From assembly GCF_042648445.1 (NCBI RefSeq), contig NZ_JBHRYB010000005.1, positions 434,001-498,000 on the forward strand: a DNA stretch of 64,000 nt. Reading direction: 5' to 3'. Positions 41,788 to 49,823 of the stretch are shown one piece after another. Source of the DNA: Bacterioplanoides pacificum (GTDB taxonomy: Bacteria; Pseudomonadota; Gammaproteobacteria; Pseudomonadales; Oceanobacteraceae). The position numbers and the translations under genes were made by a program. Position 1 is the first letter of the stretch. Each line of letters begins with the position of its first letter. Under the pieces are notes generated by a model. That model did no database searches. It was not told the origin of the DNA and worked only from the letters and a program-made list of their open reading frames with translations.

Positions 41788-43518
41788 TTAGCGCTGGATC
41801 GTATCCTTCAGGAACTGCACCACAGAATCGGCAGCCATGTCCTGTTTGTCTGCTGCGCGACGGGCTTTGTATTCCACTGTGCCCGCTTCCAGACCACGAT
41901 CGGAAATCACCACCCGGTGGGGAATGCCCATCAGTTCCATATCGGCGAACTTAACGCCCGGGCTGGTCTTTTTATCACGGTCGTCGAGGTAGACCTCAAA
42001 ACCGGCCTCGGTCAGCTCCTGGTAGAGTTTTTCCGTTGCCTGCTGTACCGCTTCGGAGCGATGCAGGTTCATTGGCACAATGCCGATATGGAAGGGTGCA
42101 ATCGCATCAGGCCAGATGATGCCGTTGTCATCGTGGTTTTGCTCAATGGCGGCGGCGACAACCCGGGTGACACCAATGCCGTAACAGCCCATCACCAGAT
42201 TCTGATCTTTGCCGTTTTCGTTCAGTACCGTCGCTTTCATGGCTTCGGAGTATTTGGTGCCCAGCTGGAAAATATGGCCCACTTCGATGCCGCGTTTGAT
42301 TTCCAGAGTGCCCTGGCCACACGGGCTTGGATCACCCGCCACCACGTTACGCAGGTCGGCGATTTCCGGCAGTGGCAAATCACGCTCCCAGTTGATACCA
42401 AACAGGTGTTTTCCATCGCTGTTGGCACCGGCGCTGAAGTCGGCACAATGGGCTGCACTGCGGTCGGCGATGATGCGGATGTTCATGCCCACCGGACCCA
42501 GAGAACCCGGTCCGGCGCCAATTGCGGCGCGGATATCGTCTTCGCTGGCAAATTGCAGCGGATTGGCGATGCCGTCGATTTTTTCCGCCTTGATTTCGTT
42601 CAGCTCGTGGTCACCCCGTAACAACAGGGCGATTAACGCCTGGTTGCCGTCGTCGTCGGCTTCGCCACGCACAATCAGAGTTTTAACGGTGTTTTCAATC
42701 TTCAGGTCAAACTGTTCTACCAGCTCGTTGATGGTTTTGGCGTCCGGCGTGTCGACTTCACGCATTGCTTCACTGGCGGCGGGCCGTTCACCGGCGGGCG
42801 CTAAGGCTTCGGCCAGTTCAACGTTAGCGGCATAATCGCTGGCGTTGGAGAAGGCGATGTCGTCTTCACCGGATTCAGCCAGCACATGAAACTCGTGTGA
42901 TTTAGCGCCACCGATGGAACCGGTATCGGCCCACACCGGACGGAAATCCAGCCCCAGGCGGGTGAAAATACGGGAATAGGCCTGGTGCATCACCTGGTAG
43001 GTTTTATCCAGACAGGCTGCGTCCGCGTGGAACGAGTAGGCGTCTTTCATGATAAATTCACGCGAACGCATCACGCCAAAGCGTGGCCGGGTTTCATCAC
43101 GGAATTTGGTCTGGATCTGGAATATGTTCAGCGGCAGCTGTTTGTAGCTGCTGATGTTGTTGCGGGCCAGGTCGGTAATCACTTCTTCGTGGGTCGGGCC
43201 AACGCAGAAATCGCGGTTATGACGGTCTTTCAGACGCAGCAGCTCACCACCGTATTGTTGCCAGCGGCCACTTTCCTGCCACAGCTCGGCCGGTTGAACG
43301 GCGGGCATCAGAACTTCCATGGCGCCGGCGCGGTTCATTTCCTCGCGTACGATAGTTTCGACTTTGCGCAATGTGCGCAGACCCAGTGGCATCCAGTTGT
43401 ACAGGCCGGCGGCCAGTTTGCGGATCATGCCAGCACGCAGCATCAGTTTGTGACTGATGACCACGGCATCAGCCGGTGTTTCTTTTTCGGTTGCGATCAG
43501 AAATTGAGTAGCGCGCAT
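41788..43518 (-). CDS. proS: Prolyl-tRNA synthetase
   Basis: 576 residues, the long bacterial form with an insertion editing domain (about 225-405). Class II motif 2 is in FRDETRPRFGVMRSREFIMKDAYSFH and motif 3 in CYGIGVTRVVAAAIEQ. The C-terminal anticodon domain ends QFLKDTIQR. No obvious Shine-Dalgarno precedes ATG 43518. Confidence 0.97.
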   Translation of the reverse strand: MRATQFLIATEKETPADAVVISHKLMLRAGMIRKLAAGLYNWMPLGLRTLRKVETIVREEMNRAGAMEVLMPAVQPAELWQESGRWQQYGGELLRLKDRHNRDFCVGPTHEEVITDLARNNISSYKQLPLNIFQIQTKFRDETRPRFGVMRSREFIMKDAYSFHADAACLDKTYQVMHQAYSRIFTRLGLDFRPVWADTGSIGGAKSHEFHVLAESGEDDIAFSNASDYAANVELAEALAPAGERPAASEAMREVDTPDAKTINELVEQFDLKIENTVKTLIVRGEADDDGNQALIALLLRGDHELNEIKAEKIDGIANPLQFASEDDIRAAIGAGPGSLGPVGMNIRIIADRSAAHCADFSAGANSDGKHLFGINWERDLPLPEIADLRNVVAGDPSPCGQGTLEIKRGIEVGHIFQLGTKYSEAMKATVLNENGKDQNLVMGCYGIGVTRVVAAAIEQNHDDNGIIWPDAIAPFHIGIVPMNLHRSEAVQQATEKLYQELTEAGFEVYLDDRDKKTSPGVKFADMELMGIPHRVVISDRGLEAGTVEYKARRAADKQDMAADSVVQFLKDTIQR

Positions 43519-43692
43519 GCGTCTAAGTTGCCCATAGTCAGTTCAAATGACGGATGATTTTAATGCTTAAGGCCACAGGCGGCAACGCACACTGGCCTGG
43601 CGGGAAATTATTAACCGAGGGTTGTACTGTCATATTGCTGTGCGATACTCGCGCAAGCATACCCATTTTTTCCCCGAGTGAGATAACAAACT

Positions 43693-44343
43693 ATGGTTGA
43701 AACACGTGATCAGGATCTGTTGCTGGCTGAGCTGCTGGAAGCTGACCTGCCGATTGCTGAATCGTGTTTGCGCAATCAGAAGCCGATCGCTGATGTATTA
43801 CAGAGCGAGTTACCGCAACATGCCGTGGTGCTGGAAATTGGCAGTGGCACCGGCCAGCATGCGGCTTATATGACCCGCCAGCTCCCCACGGTAAAGTGGC
43901 AGGCGTCGGACCTGAGTGGCGCCCTGGCCGGCATTAATGCCTGGCGCTTACGGCATAAACGGGAAAATTTTCTGCCGCCACTGGTGCTTGATGTGGCGCA
44001 GGAGCTGTGGCCGGTCAAACAGGTGGATGCGGTCTTCAGTGCCAACGTGGTGCACTTTATCAGCTGGCCCCACGTGCGGGCGATGATGGCCGGTATCGGC
44101 CGGGTACTGAAACACACCGGGCTGGCTTTTTTTTATGGCCCGTATAATTACGAAGGGCAATACACCAGCGAAGGCAACCGCCAGCTGGATGACTGGTTAC
44201 GTCAGCGTAACCCGGAAGCCGGCATCAAAGACTTTGAACAGCTGATCCTCACCGCCCGCAAAGAAAAGTTACGCCTGATTCGTGATATCGCCATGCCGGC
44301 CAATAACCGCATGCTGATACTGCAGAAATACGCCGACGCCTGA
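43693..44343 (+). CDS. DUF938 SAM-dependent methyltransferase-like protein
   Basis: 216 residues. SAM motif I is VLEIGSGTGQHA, preceded by CLRNQKPIADVLQ, and later FYGPYNYEGQYTSEGN, all signatures of DUF938. Methyl acceptor unknown. It is divergent from proS and convergent with cobA. Confidence 0.85.
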   Translation: MVETRDQDLLLAELLEADLPIAESCLRNQKPIADVLQSELPQHAVVLEIGSGTGQHAAYMTRQLPTVKWQASDLSGALAGINAWRLRHKRENFLPPLVLDVAQELWPVKQVDAVFSANVVHFISWPHVRAMMAGIGRVLKHTGLAFFYGPYNYEGQYTSEGNRQLDDWLRQRNPEAGIKDFEQLILTARKEKLRLIRDIAMPANNRMLILQKYADA

Positions 44344-44350
44344 GCACGCT

Positions 44351-45112
44351 TCAGGCAACGGCATGGTGTGCTTCTGCGGGCTGAGTGTCGCGCGCCAGTG
44401 CCGCCACTTCGCCAACAACAATCAGCGCCGGGCCGTCGTCCTGCTGGCAGCGCGCGGCAAGAAACGGTAAATCCATCAATACCCCTTTGATCACCTGTTG
44501 CTGCGCCCGGGTACCGTTCAGAATCAGAGCAATCGGAGTCGCTTCATGTAAACCCTGCTGCAGCAAACCGGCGGTAATACTGCCAGCCTGTTTTTTGCCC
44601 ATATAAAACACCCGGGTGGGGTTGTCGCTGGCCTGATAATCGCCAAACTGACTGTGGCCGCTCTGCAGCAGCAGGGCATTGCCATACTGGCGGTGGGTCA
44701 GTGGAATCTGAGCCGCCGCTGCACACCCGCCCGCAGCGGTGATACCCGGTACAATCGTGGTGCTGATGCCATAACGACGCAGGTATTCGAGCTCTTCGCC
44801 ACCGCGGCCAAAAATAAACGGATCGCCACCTTTAAGGCGCACAATCTGACGGTATTTGCGCGCACAACTGACCAGCAGGCTCTGGATGTCAGCCTGTTTC
44901 ATACTGTGCTGGCCACAACGTTTACCCACGTGAATCCGCACACACTGGCGGGGTAATAACGCCAGGATGTCGTCGGATATCAGGCTGTCGTATAACACGC
45001 AATCGGCCTGGTTAAGCAGTCGCATGGCCTTCAGGGTTAATAATTCCGGGTCGCCGGGGCCGGCACCCACCAGCGCCACCTGTCCGAATGAATGGCTGTT
45101 TGAGGCTGTCAT
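44351..45112 (-). CDS. cobA: Uroporphyrinogen-III C-methyltransferase
   Basis: 253 residues, SUMT monofunctional form. VALVGAGPGDPELLTLKAMRLL, VRLKGGDPFIFGRGGEE and the VPGITAAGG segment are diagnostic. It makes precorrin-2, the precursor of siroheme used by NirB. Its start shares one base with the nasA stop, so cofactor supply is coupled to nitrate reductase expression. Confidence 0.94.
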   Translation of the reverse strand: MTASNSHSFGQVALVGAGPGDPELLTLKAMRLLNQADCVLYDSLISDDILALLPRQCVRIHVGKRCGQHSMKQADIQSLLVSCARKYRQIVRLKGGDPFIFGRGGEELEYLRRYGISTTIVPGITAAGGCAAAAQIPLTHRQYGNALLLQSGHSQFGDYQASDNPTRVFYMGKKQAGSITAGLLQQGLHEATPIALILNGTRAQQQVIKGVLMDLPFLAARCQQDDGPALIVVGEVAALARDTQPAEAHHAVA

Positions 45113-47808
45113 TATGCTATCTCCGTCGGGGCTGTGGCGTCACACAGGTGTTGTAATTCCGGCAGGCAGGAGCCGCAATTGGTGCCACAGCGTAATTGTT
45201 GTCCAAGGGCTTCGGGGTTGTTGTGGCCGGCATTGATGGCCGCCTGAATGGCTTTATCGCCGACCTGAAAGCAGGAGCAGATAATGGCTCCCTGGTCCTG
45301 TTGCGGACCCGGAGGGTGACCGTTCAGCAACGCCATACGCAGCTGGCTGTCGGGTTGTCCGGTGGCCAGTTGCTGGCTCAGCCAGGCACGGTTCAGCAGA
45401 CTGCTGTTTTGTCCGCCACTGCGACAATACACCAGGCAGACCAGCCCGGATGCATCATAGGCAGCACGCCGGTAGTGGCGCCGTTTGGGATCATCGAAGC
45501 TGACCCAGTGCAGTGGCTGAGAGGATTGCTGAGCCATTTGCTGACGCAATGCCTGTAACCAGTCGCGACTATCACCGCGGCTGGCCAGTTCACAGAAAAA
45601 GCCCTGTTCGTTGCGACCACTGGCCCAATAATCCAGCGACTGCAGCAGTGGGCGTTGCCCCGGGCGGCTGATGTCGTCACGGCTGAACACAGTGGCCTGC
45701 CAGTCCGGGTGATAGGCCCGGGCCTGTACCAGGCTGATTTTTAATTGTGGCTGGCCGGAGAGCGGATCATGGGTGTTGTCTATCAGACTACTGACCCGTG
45801 CCCGGGCGCTGTAGCGGTCGCTCCAGTGCATCGGTACAAACACTTCGCCATGGCGTTGTTCATCGCTGACCCGGGCGCGAAGCAATAAACGGCCACGCTG
45901 ATTAGACACCTCGACCAGTTGGCCGTCGCTGAGCTGGCGTTGTTTGGCGTCCTGCGGATGCAGCAGGGCAAAGGGTTCACTGATGTGCTGATTCAGCCGG
46001 GCCGCCTGGCCGGTGCGGGTCATGGTGTGCCAGTGATCGCGGATGCGGCCGCTGTTCATGATCAGCCGCCCCGGCGGCTGGCTGACTGACAGTGCGGCAG
46101 TGGCCTGCAGCGGGACAAACTGTGCTTTGCCAGTGGCGGTATAAAAATGACCGTCGTCGAACAATCGCTGACGACCGTTGGGATAGCGCTCGTTAACGGG
46201 CCACTGTAACGGCGTTAAGGCATCGTATTGAGCCTGGTTCAGCTCCGTCAGTGCCGACAGGTCAAAATCGCGCTGGCCGTTGTTTTCAAACGCGGATAAA
46301 CGCGCGTGTTCGCGGAAAATATCGGCCGGGTGATGGTAATCAAACTGTTGCCGGTAGCCCAGGCGCTGGCCGACCTGGGAGATTATCCACCAGTCAGGCC
46401 GGGCCTCGCCGGGAGGCGGTAAAAAGCCGCGCTGGCGCGAAATACGCCGTTCTGAGTTGCTGACCGTGCCGTTTTTTTCCCCCCAGCTGGCTGCCGGTAA
46501 ACCGATATCGGCATATTGCATGGTATCGGTGTCGGCCATGCAGTCGGATACCACCACGGTATCGACGTTGGCCAGCGCCCGCTTGATCCGGTCAGCATCC
46601 GGCATGGAAACCACCGGGTTGGTGGACATGATCCAGAGGAATTTAATGTCGCCGCGTTCGGCGGCGGCAAACAGGTCGATGGCTTTCAGACCCGGGCTGC
46701 GGGCGATGCCGGGCGACTGCCAGAAGCGTTGTACCCGGTCGCAGTCGTCGGCGTTAAAATCCATATGTGCAGCCAGCTGATTGGCCAGGCCGCCGACCTC
46801 ACGACCGCCCATGGCATTAGGCTGACCGGTAATGGAAAACGGACAACTGCCGGGTTTGCCAATTTTACCGCTGGCCAGATGGACGTTGATAATGGCATTG
46901 GCTTTATCACTGCCGCAGCGGCTCTGGTTGACGCCCATGGAATACAGGCTGACACAGCGGCGGCTGTCGCGGAACCACTGGTAACAGGTACGCAACTGCG
47001 CAACGTCCAGATCACATTGTTGGGCGACCTGCTCCGGGTTGGCGGCTTGTGCCAGCGCCTGTTGCAGGGTGGTTTCAAACTGCTGGCAATGTTGTTCAAT
47101 AAAATCCTGATCCAGCCCATCATGCTGACTGAGATAGGCGAGCAGCCCCTGAAACAGCCAGACATCGCTCCCCGGGCGTAACGCCAGGTGCAGGTCGGCA
47201 ATATCACAGCTGGCGGTGCGGCGCGGATCAATCACCACCACTTTCATGGCCGGGTTTTGTGCTTTGGCACGGCGGATGCGCTGAAATAACACCGGGTGCG
47301 CCCAGGCGGCGTTGCTGCCGACCAGCAGCAGCAGATCGGTTTGTTCCAGATCCTGATAACAGCCGGGCACGGTGTCGCTGCCAAATGCGCGTTTATAACC
47401 CACCACTGCAGATGCCATACACAGGCGGGAATTGGTATCCATATTGGCGCTGCCGATAAAGCCTTTCATCAGCTTATTGGCGACGTAATAATCTTCCGTC
47501 AGCAGCTGGCCGGAACCATAAAAGGCCACGGCTTGCGGACCGTGTTGTTGTATGACCTGTTGTATCCGGCGGCTGACGGTATCCAGTGCGTGATCCCAGC
47601 TGACCGGCTGAGCGTCGATAAACGGCTGTAATAAACGTCCGTCATGGCCCAGTGTTTCGTGTAACGCTGAGCCTTTAACACACAGGCGGCCCAGATTCGC
47701 CGGATGCTGCTCCAGGCCGGACACGGGTTGTGGCTGGCCATTCACGACTTTGGCGCTGACGCCGCAGCCGACGCCGCAATAAGGGCAGGTGGTATCAGTT
47801 TGAGTCAT
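45112..47808 (-). CDS. nasA: Assimilatory nitrate reductase catalytic subunit
   Basis: 898 residues from ATG 47808 (MTQTDTTCPYCGVGCGV); upstream in-frame ATGs fall beyond a terminator. The N-terminal [4Fe-4S] site is CPYCGVGCG and RLCVKG; the Mo ligand is Cys in TNSRLCMASAV. It has bis-MGD-binding segments and GQPNAMGGREVGG. A C-terminal BFD [2Fe-2S] domain (CSCFQV then CGTNCGSC) takes electrons from the reductase. It reduces nitrate to nitrite in the cytoplasm. The leader (47809 on) has a terminator-type hairpin, so regulation by antitermination is likely. cobA is coupled downstream. Confidence 0.96.
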   Translation of the reverse strand: MTQTDTTCPYCGVGCGVSAKVVNGQPQPVSGLEQHPANLGRLCVKGSALHETLGHDGRLLQPFIDAQPVSWDHALDTVSRRIQQVIQQHGPQAVAFYGSGQLLTEDYYVANKLMKGFIGSANMDTNSRLCMASAVVGYKRAFGSDTVPGCYQDLEQTDLLLLVGSNAAWAHPVLFQRIRRAKAQNPAMKVVVIDPRRTASCDIADLHLALRPGSDVWLFQGLLAYLSQHDGLDQDFIEQHCQQFETTLQQALAQAANPEQVAQQCDLDVAQLRTCYQWFRDSRRCVSLYSMGVNQSRCGSDKANAIINVHLASGKIGKPGSCPFSITGQPNAMGGREVGGLANQLAAHMDFNADDCDRVQRFWQSPGIARSPGLKAIDLFAAAERGDIKFLWIMSTNPVVSMPDADRIKRALANVDTVVVSDCMADTDTMQYADIGLPAASWGEKNGTVSNSERRISRQRGFLPPPGEARPDWWIISQVGQRLGYRQQFDYHHPADIFREHARLSAFENNGQRDFDLSALTELNQAQYDALTPLQWPVNERYPNGRQRLFDDGHFYTATGKAQFVPLQATAALSVSQPPGRLIMNSGRIRDHWHTMTRTGQAARLNQHISEPFALLHPQDAKQRQLSDGQLVEVSNQRGRLLLRARVSDEQRHGEVFVPMHWSDRYSARARVSSLIDNTHDPLSGQPQLKISLVQARAYHPDWQATVFSRDDISRPGQRPLLQSLDYWASGRNEQGFFCELASRGDSRDWLQALRQQMAQQSSQPLHWVSFDDPKRRHYRRAAYDASGLVCLVYCRSGGQNSSLLNRAWLSQQLATGQPDSQLRMALLNGHPPGPQQDQGAIICSCFQVGDKAIQAAINAGHNNPEALGQQLRCGTNCGSCLPELQHLCDATAPTEIA

Positions 47809-47819
47809 AACGGGTTTCC

Positions 47820-47854
47820 AAAAAAAAGCGCCCACAGGCCAGGCCTGTGAGCGC
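47820..47854 (-). terminator. Leader terminator upstream of nasA (probable NasT target)
   Basis: GCGCCCACAGGCC and GGCCTGTGAGCGC form a 13-bp stem with one mismatch and a 1-base turn (realistically a 3- to 5-base loop). On the minus strand eight T follow. It lies between the promoter region and the nasA start, so it must be suppressed for nasA to be read. It resembles the nrtA leader terminator, and both fit control by the ANTAR protein NasT. Confidence 0.8.
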
Positions 47855-48225
47855 CAATGCTCAGTTCCGAAGAACTTTTTTACACAACACGAATTCGACA
47901 TCGACATTGATGCCGCCGTCATCAACCCCCGAGGATGACAGCCAGCGCGTTCACGCTGTTCACAGACGGTTATTCAATAATGATGCCATTCTCTGAAAAG
48001 TGGATGATTGGCGCGGTTCTGCGGTTCTGAATGGCGGGCACTACTGGTTTTTGCAGCTGGGTTTTGCGGCGAAATGCCTCGTTCTGGTGCGGACTGTGGT
48101 GACTGGCTGGCACTTGTGGTGCAGCTTGTGGTCAGCAGAGGAGCAGGCGGTTAATTAATCGCAGTGACATCATTTTGCTGAGCAGCTGCTAAACTTTTCG
48201 GCATTGTTCCTGACAGAGTGTTCCG
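47855..48225. promoter_or_regulatory. nasA / GGDEF intergenic region with leader and sigma-54-like sites
   Basis: About 370 bp without a gene. Leftward: a possible sigma-54 element TGGCATCATTATTGAA (47988-47973; -12 imperfect) and leader stems CAGCG/CGCTG, GTCATC/GATGAC and AGTTC/GAACT before the terminator. Rightward: CTGGCACTTGTGGTGCA (48107-48123) has the GG-N10-GC spacing of sigma-54 promoters and lies about 100 bp before the GGDEF gene. Its GGTGC, with another at 48086-48090, could instead be NtrC half sites. Confidence 0.45.
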
Positions 48226-49563
48226 ATGGTTGATTCAACTGCATCCACTCCAGTTTCGCTGGATGCTTCCGATGGTGTCTCGCTGCTGCACCGGCGTATC
48301 CACGAATACGTTGCGGGTGAGCCATTACACGTCTTGCTGCTGGGGCGGAATGAGACCACCGAGCAGCTGGCTGCCGCTGTGGAAAGAGCCGGTTACCGGG
48401 CTAAAATTGTCGATTCCATTTCACATCTGCTGGCGCGCGAAGAACCGAATACCTTTGCCGTGGTGATTAATCTGGATGTGATTTCTGAGCGCCAGCACCA
48501 GTGGCTGATCGATCTGGCGGAAAGTAATAAACAATGGCCGGTGATTGCTCTCAGTCAGGTGGACACCCTCAGTATCCGGGCCACGGCGGTGCGTATGGGG
48601 GGCCAGGCGTTTTTTACCACTCCCTACGAGCCGTTGCGTATCGTCAGTGAGCTGGATGCTTTAAGTGAACGCTTTGAGCGTGATCCGTATCAGGTGCTGG
48701 TAATCGATGACCAGCAATCGGTGGCTGATTATTACGCCTCTGTGCTGCAGCAGGCCGGCTTTATTACCCAAACGGTCGTCACACCACTGACCGAACTGAT
48801 GCCCTACCTGCAGAACCATATTCCCGATCTGATTCTGCTTGACCTCTATATGCCGGATATTAATGGCCAGGAGATCGCCGGTATTATCCGTCAGATGGAT
48901 AATCTTATTTCGGTACCGATTGTGTTTTTATCCTGTGAAATGAGTCCGCGGCATCAGCTGCGGGCGTTATGCACCGGCGCCGATACCTTTCTCACTAAGC
49001 CGGTGCGGCCAGCGGATTTATTATCGGCAGTGGAATCGCGTATCCGTCGCGGCCGTTCGGTACGTAATCTGGTGACCCGGGACTCATTGACCTCGCTGTT
49101 AAACCGGCGCGAAACCCTGCGCCGGTTGCAGGAAGAGGTGGCACGCAATCATCGTTATGGTCACCCGTTCTGCCTGGTGATGGTGGATCTGGATAACTTT
49201 AAATTTATTAATGACACCTATGGCCATGCCATGGGGGATCGGGTGATTGTGCACTTTTCCAAAGCACTGGTGTCGTCTTTACGGGAAAACGATATCGTCG
49301 GCCGCTGGGGTGGTGAGGAGTTTGTATTAGGCTTGTGTGATACCGGCCCGGAAGGCGCGCAGCAGATATTGGCGCGGCTGGCGAAACACCTGGAAAACAG
49401 CAGTCCGGGGGATAATTTTCATTATACGTTTTCCGGTGGGCTGATCAGTTGCAGTGTCGAACACAACGTAGACAGCATGCTGGAAATTGCCGACCGCTGT
49501 TTGTATCAGGCAAAAAAAGAAGGACGCAATAAATTTGTCGTTCACCGGGCTGCTGACCACTGA
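48226..49563 (+). CDS. REC-REC-GGDEF response regulator (diguanylate cyclase)
   Basis: 445 residues. Residues 34-145 are a degenerate receiver-like domain. Residues 156-275 are a true receiver (VLVIDDQQ, phospho-acceptor Asp in LILLDLYMPD, Lys in FLTKPVRP). Residues 285-440 are a GGDEF domain with the active motif RWGGEEFVLG and an intact substrate loop. It should make cyclic-di-GMP on phosphorylation. No cognate kinase is adjacent. Its place between nasA and nirB suggests that c-di-GMP output may be linked to nitrate or nitrogen status (inference). Confidence 0.88.
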   Translation: MVDSTASTPVSLDASDGVSLLHRRIHEYVAGEPLHVLLLGRNETTEQLAAAVERAGYRAKIVDSISHLLAREEPNTFAVVINLDVISERQHQWLIDLAESNKQWPVIALSQVDTLSIRATAVRMGGQAFFTTPYEPLRIVSELDALSERFERDPYQVLVIDDQQSVADYYASVLQQAGFITQTVVTPLTELMPYLQNHIPDLILLDLYMPDINGQEIAGIIRQMDNLISVPIVFLSCEMSPRHQLRALCTGADTFLTKPVRPADLLSAVESRIRRGRSVRNLVTRDSLTSLLNRRETLRRLQEEVARNHRYGHPFCLVMVDLDNFKFINDTYGHAMGDRVIVHFSKALVSSLRENDIVGRWGGEEFVLGLCDTGPEGAQQILARLAKHLENSSPGDNFHYTFSGGLISCSVEHNVDSMLEIADRCLYQAKKEGRNKFVVHRAADH

Positions 49564-49703
49564 CAGCCATTTCTGGTTATCCCACCTTGGTTTATCCCAC
49601 TCTGCTGGCCGTGTTTTGGTGCGCGGCCGCTGCTCAGGCACCAAATCCGTTCACTTTTTTACCAATTTATCCGCAACCGCCCGGTTTTTCGCGGCTTTTA
49701 TGG

Positions 49704-49720
49704 CTGGCATTTAAATTGCT
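49704..49720 (+). promoter_or_regulatory. Sigma-54 promoter of nirBD
   Basis: CTGGCATTTAAATTGCT has the -24 GG and -12 GC exactly 10 bases apart and matches the consensus TGGCAC-N5-TTGCA at nearly all positions. It sits about 104 bp before the nirB start. Upstream GGTGC (49617-49621) and GCACC (49638-49642) may be NtrC half sites. Confidence 0.75.
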
Positions 49721-49823
49721 GAATAACCGCAATGATTTGTTCGGCCACAACGGCGTGGTTTAACAATAAGGCAACGAAGCACCACAGGAGACTGATGACC
49801 ATGAGCCGATAGAGAGAATCATT

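Noticed and set aside
41757..41790. Terminator after proS
   Set aside because: GCCGGGTC/GGCCCGGC hairpin exists, but there is no T-run on the minus strand.
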